Of a DNA stretch of 64,000 nt, positions 33,571-39,116 are shown in pieces. The translations under genes and the position numbers were made by a program. Below the pieces are notes generated by a model. The model worked only from the letters and a program-made list of their open reading frames with translations. It made no database searches and was not told the DNA's origin. The first letter of the stretch is position 1; each line of letters starts with the position of its first letter. The DNA comes from Myxococcales bacterium (lineage in GTDB: Bacteria; Myxococcota_A; Polyangia; Polyangiales; Polyangiaceae), in the NCBI GenBank assembly GCA_016703425.1, contig JADJCA010000009.1, positions 248,001 through 312,000 of the forward strand, written 5' to 3'.

Positions 33571-34065
33571 GTGCGGCCCGGCGAACATCCTGAGTTCTTT
33601 CGGTTGCCCCCGCCGGAGGGCCGCTCGAGGGAGAGCACCATTCGCCTGGACGGCCAAGGTCGCTTCTTCCACGACGGGCAGGTCGTGGACCATCCCCGCC
33701 TCGCACGCGCCCTCGCGACCTGGATTTCGCGGCACCCCGACGACAACCGCTACATCCTCAACAACGGCTACGACTGGACCTATTTCGAAGTCGAAGACGT
33801 CCCCTACTTCGTGGCCGCCGTCTCTCGCGGCCCTGCGGGGCTCGTCTTGGAGCTGACCGACGGCTCGCAGCAGCCGCTCGACCCCGCGCAAACGACCTGT
33901 TCGGCGGACGGAAACCTCCGCACTCGCGTCAAGCCCGATGCGCCCGGTGGGCCCTACGACGCGAAGTTCACGCGAGCTGCACTCGTCGACCTCTCCGCCG
34001 AGGTCGAAGACTCGGGCGACGGAGCGCTGCGCCTGGCCGGCGTCCCGCTGCGGCTCGAGTCGTAG
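33571..34065 (+). CDS. DUF1285-family protein
   Basis: 164 residues from GTG 33571. 'STIRLDGQGRFFHDGQVVDH' (20-39), 'LARALATWISRHPDDNRYIL' and 'WTYFEVEDVPYFVAAVSRGP' match the two-domain DUF1285 pattern of a small beta-barrel-like protein in many proteobacteria; structures exist but the function is unknown. Cytoplasmic, no signal. It is divergent from the menaquinone operon and is followed after 67 bases by phosphoglycerate dehydrogenase. Confidence 0.78.
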   Translation: MRPGEHPEFFRLPPPEGRSRESTIRLDGQGRFFHDGQVVDHPRLARALATWISRHPDDNRYILNNGYDWTYFEVEDVPYFVAAVSRGPAGLVLELTDGSQQPLDPAQTTCSADGNLRTRVKPDAPGGPYDAKFTRAALVDLSAEVEDSGDGALRLAGVPLRLES

Positions 34066-34132
34066 CCGATCGGCCGCCGAATCGGGGTTTTGAAGCCGAT
34101 CGTGGTGAAACCTCGTGTACGATGCCGCCCCG

Positions 34133-35347
34133 ATGCGTCTCCTCATCGCCGACAAGCTTCACCCCCGTGCCATCGAAGAGCTTCGCGCTCTCCCCATCGA
34201 AGTGATCTACGAACCCGAGATCACGCGGGAGACCCTCGAACAGAAGATCACCAACGTGGGCATCCTCGTGGTTCGGTCGACCGAGGTCACGGAAGCCGCC
34301 GTTGAGAAGGCGCGCGCGCTTCACCTCATCGTCCGCGCCGGCGCGAACTACAGCACCATTGACGCGAAGGCCGCCAGCCGCCGCGGCATCTACGTGGCGA
34401 ACTGCCCCGGAAAAAACGCCGGCGCCGTCGCCGAGCTCGTCTTCGGTCTCCTCATCTCCATCGACCGTCGCATCCCCGACGCCATGGCGTCGTTGCGGTC
34501 CAGCAAGTGGGAGCGCGGCGAATACAGCAAGGCCGAGGGCATCTTCGGCAAGACGCTCGGCGTGGCCGGCATGGGCGCCGTGGGGCGCGACGTCGCGCAG
34601 CGGGCGAAGGCCTTTGGCCTCAACGTCCTCGGCTGGAGCCGCTCGCTCACGCCGTCGCGGGCCGCCGAGCTCGGCATCGGCTACGCCGGCAGCCTCGAGG
34701 AGCTGGCCTCGAAGTCGAACATCTTGAGCCTCCACTTGGCGCTCACCGATCGCACGCAAAAGATCGTCGACAAGCGAATCTTCGACGCGATGCCCGCCCG
34801 CGCGATCCTCATCAACACGGCCCGCGCAGACCTCGTCGATCAAGCGGCCCTCCGCGCCGCTGTGCGGGGCGGCCTGCGCGTCGGCATCGACGTCTACCCC
34901 GACGAGCCCAAGGGTCGCGGCGAATACCATTCGGACCTGTTCGCGCCGGCGACGGCCGGCTCGGGCTTCGTCTACGGCACGCCGCACATCGCCGCCTCGA
35001 CCGATCAGGCGCAGCTCTCCATCGCGACGGAGACGGTCCGCGTCATTCGCTCGTTCTTGCTCGAAGGCCACGTTCCCAACGTGGTCAACACCTCGAGCTC
35101 GGTGGCGAAATTCCAGATCGTCATCCGCATGCTCGACAAGGTCGGCACCTTCGCCCACGTGCTCTCGGTCCTGAAGCGACACGGGAACAACGTCGAAGAG
35201 GTCACCAACACGGTCTTCGAAGGCGGCTCTGCGGCCTGCGCGAAGCTCCGCGTCGTCTCTCGGCCCACGGAAGTGTGCCTCAGCGAGATTCGCGCCTTCG
35301 AGGAAGTGCTCCAGGTCGACGTCGTCACGTTGCCGAACCTCGCCTGA
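34133..35347 (+). CDS. serA: D-3-phosphoglycerate dehydrogenase family protein
   Basis: 404 residues from ATG 34133 (a GTG at 34115 is the alternative). Residues ~1-95 are the first catalytic part; 'TLGVAGMGAVGRDVAQRAKA' is the NAD-binding loop (~143-162); 'ILINTARADLVDQAALRAA' and 'YGTPHIAASTDQAQ' carry the catalytic Arg and His of the D-2-hydroxyacid dehydrogenases, with a Glu-containing segment between. Residues ~325-400 are an ACT-like domain ('RMLDKVGTFAHVLSVLKRHG'). It oxidises 3-phosphoglycerate to 3-phosphohydroxypyruvate, starting serine synthesis; the ACT domain suggests feedback control by an amino acid. Another D-2-hydroxyacid substrate cannot be ruled out. Confidence 0.88.
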   Translation: MRLLIADKLHPRAIEELRALPIEVIYEPEITRETLEQKITNVGILVVRSTEVTEAAVEKARALHLIVRAGANYSTIDAKAASRRGIYVANCPGKNAGAVAELVFGLLISIDRRIPDAMASLRSSKWERGEYSKAEGIFGKTLGVAGMGAVGRDVAQRAKAFGLNVLGWSRSLTPSRAAELGIGYAGSLEELASKSNILSLHLALTDRTQKIVDKRIFDAMPARAILINTARADLVDQAALRAAVRGGLRVGIDVYPDEPKGRGEYHSDLFAPATAGSGFVYGTPHIAASTDQAQLSIATETVRVIRSFLLEGHVPNVVNTSSSVAKFQIVIRMLDKVGTFAHVLSVLKRHGNNVEEVTNTVFEGGSAACAKLRVVSRPTEVCLSEIRAFEEVLQVDVVTLPNLA

Positions 35348-35368
35348 GTCTCGCCGACTCCGATCCGC

Positions 35369-36031
35369 ATGCGAACGACGGCCGCAAGAGTCCCTTCCTT
35401 GGCGGCTGCCGCTCTCCGGCGCTTAGGCCTTGGGATGGCCCTCTTGCTCCTCGTCGGTTGCCCGAAGCGGGAGGTGCGGAACGACGCCGGCGTGGAGGCG
35501 GGCACGCGCACAGTGACGGGCGTGGCGCCGCTCGACGCGTCTTCGCCGCTCGCTTCCGTGGACGCCGGCCTCTCGACGACGACGCGCGACGCAGGCCCGC
35601 TCCCGGCCGACGACGCCCTGCCGCCAACAGCGCCGGCAGACCTTGCACTCCGCGGCAAACACCTGCTCGAGGCCATCGTGCAGGACAACCCGGAGCTCGC
35701 GACGGACATCCTGTTCCCGCGCGAAGCGTTCCTCGCGGTGCGTGACGTCACCGATCCGGCGAAGGTCTGGGAGAAGAAGATCCTCGGGGGCTTTCAGCGC
35801 GACATACGCACGCTGAGCCGGCGCCTCAAAGGCAAAGACGCCCAATTCGTGGCCCTCGAAGTGGGTCAGGCGATCACGCGCGTCGTGCCAAAGAAGCGCG
35901 ACTTCAAGAAACCTCTGTGGCGCGTTCGCCATTCGAAACTGCTCTTCACCGTCGACGGCCGGCAGCAGCGCATCGAGGTCGGCGAGTTCGTTTCGTGGCG
36001 CGGCGCTTGGTACGTGACCAAGCTGCGCTGA
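35369..36031 (+). CDS. Predicted lipoprotein, unknown function
   Basis: 220 residues. Lipobox LLLVGC (Cys31) after an Arg-rich start, then a Thr/Ala/Asp linker to ~residue 85. The folded part (~90-220) reads 'HLLEAIVQDNPELATDILFP', 'REAFLAVRDVTDPAKVWEKK' and ends 'RIEVGEFVSWRGAWYVTKLR', which suggests a small alpha+beta domain that measures or binds something in the periplasm; several myxobacterial lipoproteins end in this way. No family I can name. It begins 21 bases after the dehydrogenase stop and may be co-transcribed. Confidence 0.75.
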   Translation: MRTTAARVPSLAAAALRRLGLGMALLLLVGCPKREVRNDAGVEAGTRTVTGVAPLDASSPLASVDAGLSTTTRDAGPLPADDALPPTAPADLALRGKHLLEAIVQDNPELATDILFPREAFLAVRDVTDPAKVWEKKILGGFQRDIRTLSRRLKGKDAQFVALEVGQAITRVVPKKRDFKKPLWRVRHSKLLFTVDGRQQRIEVGEFVSWRGAWYVTKLR

Positions 36032-36228
36032 GGCGAGCCGCTGACGAAGCGCCAGGTTCTGCTCTCGGCCCGATACCTCCCCTGGTGGGGCGCTCCGCCT
36101 TTGACGGCCGTGGTCGAAAAGGAATCGCGTGAGCGAGCCGCGGGCACGGAATGGCAGAGCGCCAGCGCGACGAGGCAGTGGCACCGGAGGAACTCGCCGA
36201 GTACCTCCGCGGGCCACACGGCCCGAAG

Positions 36229-36585
36229 TCACGGAGCGACGACGGTGCCCGAGAGGTTGCCGAGGTCTGTCGTTCCGCCGCCCGCATTCAAGCACGTGTC
36301 TCGCGTCGTGTTCTCGAACGCGTTGCTGGTGACAGCGACCAAGACCGGCGCGAGGACAACGCCGACGGTACCGCCGATGGCAAGAGCCGCCATCGTGCCG
36401 ACAATCCCCCCAGCGTCCCCGAGGACGCTACCGGCGAGGTTGCACGTCAACGTCGTCATGAGCTCGTTCGACGTGTCGCTCCCCAAGGAGAGCAGCCCGG
36501 GTTCGCTGCTACCGATGAGGCCGCCGTGCACGTCGTCGAGGAAGTCGTCGGAGAGCGCTACCAGCCCGTCGTTCGTTCGGTTCAT
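36229..36585 (-). CDS. Double-glycine leader peptide, bacteriocin-like precursor candidate
   Basis: 118 residues from ATG 36585 (in-frame GTG 36594 and TTG 36597 are alternatives). Residues 1-22 match the class II double-glycine leader: Leu11-Ser12, Phe15-Leu16, Val19, Gly21-Gly22 (VALSDDFLDDVHGG). The remaining 96 residues are Gly/Ala/Thr/Leu-rich with a strongly hydrophobic stretch 54-86 (LGDAGGIVGTMAALAIGGTV and following) and two Cys (48 and 98). Family knowledge: such leaders are removed by C39-peptidase ABC transporters on export. No transporter or immunity gene is adjacent. A sigma-54 promoter match lies directly upstream, so expression is probably conditional. Very short or absent 5' leader. 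Confidence 0.65.
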   Translation of the reverse strand: MNRTNDGLVALSDDFLDDVHGGLIGSSEPGLLSLGSDTSNELMTTLTCNLAGSVLGDAGGIVGTMAALAIGGTVGVVLAPVLVAVTSNAFENTTRDTCLNAGGGTTDLGNLSGTVVAP

Positions 36586-36596
36586 GTCCCGCACCA

Positions 36597-36613
36597 ATGC
36601 AGCGCTCGTGCCA
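36597..36613 (-). promoter_or_regulatory. Sigma-54 (-24/-12) promoter of the double-glycine peptide gene
   Basis: On the minus strand TGGCACG-AGCG-CTGCA: the -24 box is perfect, the spacing GG-N10-GC is exact and the -12 box differs from TTGCA at one base. The predicted start is close to 36587, only two bases before the ATG, so the mRNA would be almost leaderless unless the real start codon is another. Tandem inverted repeats at 36678-36712 lie where an enhancer-binding activator would bind. Confidence 0.55.
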
Positions 36614-36677
36614 GCCGGGGGGGCACCCGCAATTCTCTTCGTTTCCCTGGGTGTTCAGGGCGGGGAGCGGGACTCGC

Positions 36678-36712
36678 TGTCCGAACGGGGACACGTTGTC
36701 CCAAACAGGACA
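36678..36712. promoter_or_regulatory. Tandem TGTCC-N6-GGACA sites, candidate enhancer for a sigma-54 activator
   Basis: Two identical-armed inverted repeats: TGTCC-GAACGG-GGACA (36678-36693) and TGTCC-CAAACA-GGACA (36697-36712). Arms are exact, spacer length is equal, centres are 19 bp apart (about two helical turns). They begin 65 bases upstream of the sigma-54 box, a normal enhancer distance. The divergent gene at 36876 also lies within reach. Confidence 0.55.
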
Positions 36713-36875
36713 TCGTGAGCCGCGTACACGACGCTGTCGATGAGGGCAGACGGCAATCCGAGCCGCCGTTGGAATGGCGGGGAGGATGCGCGTCCGCGGT
36801 GAGTTCGCGAGCTGCCGAGCCGTGCGCGAGCACCAAGCGGCGGCGAACGGCGCTGATGTGGGAGAATCCTGGCCC

Positions 36876-37658
36876 ATGGACGCGGCTCTTATGCGACTCA
36901 TTCACGAGTATGGCGGCGCGCCCCCGGGCGAACCCATCGCCGGGGCCGCCTCGCGCGCCGCCGATTTCGTCGAGCGGGCCATGGTCGTCGACGCGGCGCG
37001 TTGCGACGAAGTCCTGACCACGCAGATCGTGCTCGCCGATCGGATCGACGACTTCGTCAGGGCAATCCGCGAGTATCGCGCCGCACCGAACGCAGTTTCG
37101 CGCGAGATGGAAGAAACGATCGCCGCCGCCGAAAGACGATTCGGGGAGAGGTTGCCCGAGGGCATCGTCGAGCTCTGGCGCTTCCTGGGAGAGCCCGCTC
37201 GAGCGCGGTGGGCACGAGGCTTCATGAACTACCGCCTCGTCGACCCTAGCGAACTCCTCGGCACGGGCTACGCCGCCGACGCGCGCCTTGCATGCATCAC
37301 CGAAGTCGGTTCCGTCGGCGACACTCGCGAACGTTTCGAAGGCGATTACGAAGAGTGGTTCGCCGATTCGGAGCCAGAGCAACAACTGTCTTCGCCGAGA
37401 GGCGTCACGTCGACCAAGGCCGGCGCGATGGTGATGCTCGCGCCCGAGCTTCGCGACAGCATCATCTCGTTCGCGTACTCCCACAGCCTGGACGTCTTCG
37501 TGGTCCACGATCTCCGCAGCGACGCCGCACCGTCCCCCGTCTTTCTGAACCACGACGACGACGAGGGCTTCAGCGAGTACCTGGCGCCAAGCGTCCGCGA
37601 ATGGTTCGCACGGGAAGTGACGCGCGTGATTCGATCGATGGGCGAAGAGGACGACTGA
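36876..37658 (+). CDS. SMI1/KNR4 (SUKH)-like protein
   Basis: 260 residues from ATG 36876 (GGGAG eleven bases upstream); an in-frame start at 36774 would cross the regulatory region. 'ETIAAAERRFGERLPEGIVELWRFLGEP' around residues 70-97 resembles the SUKH core helix-turn (fold 'E..LG..LP.....L...G'), followed by 'FMNYRLVDPSELLGTGYA' and a beta-rich C-terminal half with 'AFSYSHSLDVFVVHDL'-like strands. Acidic, cytoplasmic, no signal. SUKH proteins often act as immunity proteins in contact-dependent or polymorphic toxin systems, sometimes as general interaction modules. Family match moderate. Confidence 0.6.
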   Translation: MDAALMRLIHEYGGAPPGEPIAGAASRAADFVERAMVVDAARCDEVLTTQIVLADRIDDFVRAIREYRAAPNAVSREMEETIAAAERRFGERLPEGIVELWRFLGEPARARWARGFMNYRLVDPSELLGTGYAADARLACITEVGSVGDTRERFEGDYEEWFADSEPEQQLSSPRGVTSTKAGAMVMLAPELRDSIISFAYSHSLDVFVVHDLRSDAAPSPVFLNHDDDEGFSEYLAPSVREWFAREVTRVIRSMGEEDD

Positions 37659-37698
37659 GGGCGACCACGCGGGCCTCGACGCTCAACAGCTTCGGTCC

Positions 37699-37715
37699 GG
37701 CTTCCAGTTGAAGCC
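37699..37715 (+). terminator. Short hairpin downstream of the SMI1-like gene
   Basis: GGCTTC-CAGTT-GAAGCC forms a 6-bp stem with a 5-base loop about 40 bases after the stop. There is no T run, so this would at best be a weak terminator or a transcript-end stabiliser. Confidence 0.3.
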
Positions 37716-37834
37716 AGGGCCTAGCTTCACAGGTCGAGCGTTGGCCCACTCGTCCCTTGGGCCTTGCGTCGGGCCGGGTCGATGCCAACGCGATCTGGCG
37801 CGCGCTGCGGCGCCTGCGCACTCGCGGACCGAAG

Positions 37835-38083
37835 CTAGCGACCGCGGGACGGGACGCCTTCTTCGTCACCTCCCATCGCATTGCCGAGGACGAACGCGAC
37901 GGCACCGACCACGACGAGCGCGATACGGATGCCCCAGCCCGCGGCGGCCCCCCAAACGTCGATCCACATGAGGATCCGGAGGTTGTAGCCGATGAGCGAG
38001 AGCACACTGGAGATGACGCCTGCGAGAGCGGCAAAACCGCCGACCTTCACGAGCATTCCCCCGACCTGAGACTTGGCGGACAT
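37835..38083 (-). CDS. Small membrane protein
   Basis: 82 residues from ATG 38083. Two hydrophobic helices (about residues 10-32, GGFAALAGVISSVLSLIGYN, and 42-66, AAGWGIRIALVVVGAVAFVL) joined by 'LRILMWIDVW', with a short charged tail ending GDEEGVPSRGR. The frame is open upstream to 38323 but that part is not protein-like. No family recognised. Monocistronic in appearance, between convergent and tandem neighbours. Confidence 0.68.
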   Translation of the reverse strand: MSAKSQVGGMLVKVGGFAALAGVISSVLSLIGYNLRILMWIDVWGAAAGWGIRIALVVVGAVAFVLGNAMGGDEEGVPSRGR

Positions 38084-38392
38084 GATGAGGATCCCTTTCG
38101 AGTCACGGCGTAGTCGTTGATGATGACGCACGCCTCCAGCAAGAAGGGGGCCGACACGGAGTCGAGGAAATGTGCACGGAAACCGCCCGACCGTGCCCGC
38201 GCCCCCGCGCCCGGCTGCGACCCCGGTTGCCGCCTGGTGCAACGCACTGCCCTCCCGTCCTTGAAGGTCAAAGGACTCCTCGGACCAATCCTGGCGCGCG
38301 GGAGCCGCTGGAACGCCCTTCACGCGGTCTCGGTGTCGATCGTGACCGACCGTTGGCCCGCGAGCTGATCGCGAGGACCAAGGCGCCCCGCG
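38084..38392. other. 309-base region without recognisable gene
   Basis: Lies between the start of the small membrane protein gene and the rbfA stop, so it holds the promoter of the former and the end of the infB-rbfA transcript. I see no strong -35/-10 pair and no hairpin with a T run. Open frames on both strands are short and Arg/Pro-rich. Confidence 0.5.
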
Positions 38393-38761
38393 CTAACTCT
38401 CGCTCTTCTTCTTGTCGCGCTCGATCTCGATGAGCAACTCTTCGACGCGGCTCCGATGATCGAGGCCCGTGTCGTAGAAGAACCGAAGCTCCGGCGCGGT
38501 GCGAAGCGCAAGCGCCTTGGTCAGCTCGCTGCGCATGACCGGCGACGCGCGACCGAGACCGACCTCGGCGTTCTTCGCGGCGGCCTCGTCGCCAGACAGC
38601 AGCCGAAAGTAGATCTTCGCTAGGCCCAAGTCGTCGGTCATCTCGACGCGAGACACGATCACGCCCAAGACGCGCGGATCTTTCACCTTGCGCGAGAGAA
38701 TGTGCGCGAGCTCCGTGCGAACTCGTTCGGCAACGCGAACAGAACGTTTTACGTCAGCCAT
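38393..38761 (-). CDS. rbfA: 30S ribosome-binding factor RbfA
   Basis: 122 residues, normal length. 'MADVKRSVRVAERVRTELAHIL' at the start, 'VKDPRVLGVIVSRVEMTDDLGLAKIYFR' (~25-53) and 'ALALRTAPELRFFYDTGLDHRSRVEELL' (~83-110) give the KH-like fold. It binds immature 30S subunits near the 5' end of 16S rRNA and helps cold adaptation. Last gene of the rimP-nusA-infB operon, overlapping the YlxP gene by 8 bases. Confidence 0.95.
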   Translation of the reverse strand: MADVKRSVRVAERVRTELAHILSRKVKDPRVLGVIVSRVEMTDDLGLAKIYFRLLSGDEAAAKNAEVGLGRASPVMRSELTKALALRTAPELRFFYDTGLDHRSRVEELLIEIERDKKKSES

Positions 38762-39059
38762 AGAGTTCGTCTCCCACGGTGATGAGCTCCGTCTCGCGAT
38801 CCGTCAGCTGGGCATCTTCCGAGAGCTCGGCGGAGCGAGCCACCTGTTCCAGAACGGAATCGCAGACGCTCGATTCGCCGGACACCACGCTCACGCCGAA
38901 GACGGCTCGCTGCCATTGATCTTGCGCGGCCACCTCGGCGACGGAGACATCGAAGCGGTTGCGAATGCGATCCCGGATCTTCTGAACCACGCGTCGCTTG
39001 TCCTTGAGGGACCTCGCGTGGGGGATATGAAACGAGAGCCGCAAGACGCCGACGAACAT
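38754..39059 (-). CDS. DUF503 (YlxP-like) protein
   Basis: 101 residues. 'MFVGVLRLSFHIPHARSLKDKRRVVQKI' and 'VSVAEVAAQDQWQRAVFGVSVVS' match the ferredoxin-like DUF503 family, found next to rbfA in many bacteria and implicated in ribosome maturation. It is separated from infB by 57 bases that can form two mutually exclusive hairpins. Confidence 0.9.
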   Translation of the reverse strand: MFVGVLRLSFHIPHARSLKDKRRVVQKIRDRIRNRFDVSVAEVAAQDQWQRAVFGVSVVSGESSVCDSVLEQVARSAELSEDAQLTDRETELITVGDELYG

Positions 39060-39074
39060 AGCGGGATGGAGGAA

Positions 39075-39112
39075 GAGAGGGACGGCCCGCAGGTCGTCCC
39101 TCTCGCGAGAGG
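39075..39112 (-). promoter_or_regulatory. Alternative hairpins between infB and the DUF503 gene
   Basis: GAGAGGGACG (39075-39084) pairs perfectly with CGTCCCTCTC (39095-39104) around a 10-base loop. The second arm is also part of a perfect 14-bp palindrome CCTCTCGCGAGAGG (39099-39112). The two structures exclude each other. On the minus strand they follow the infB stop directly; no T run follows, so partial termination, processing or attenuation are all possible. Confidence 0.4.
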
Positions 39113-39116
39113 ACTT

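Noticed and set aside
36509..36901. 130-residue minus-strand open frame upstream of the double-glycine peptide
   Set aside because: Would contain the sigma-54 promoter and both enhancer-like repeats inside its coding part and has no domain; the regulatory reading is better supported.
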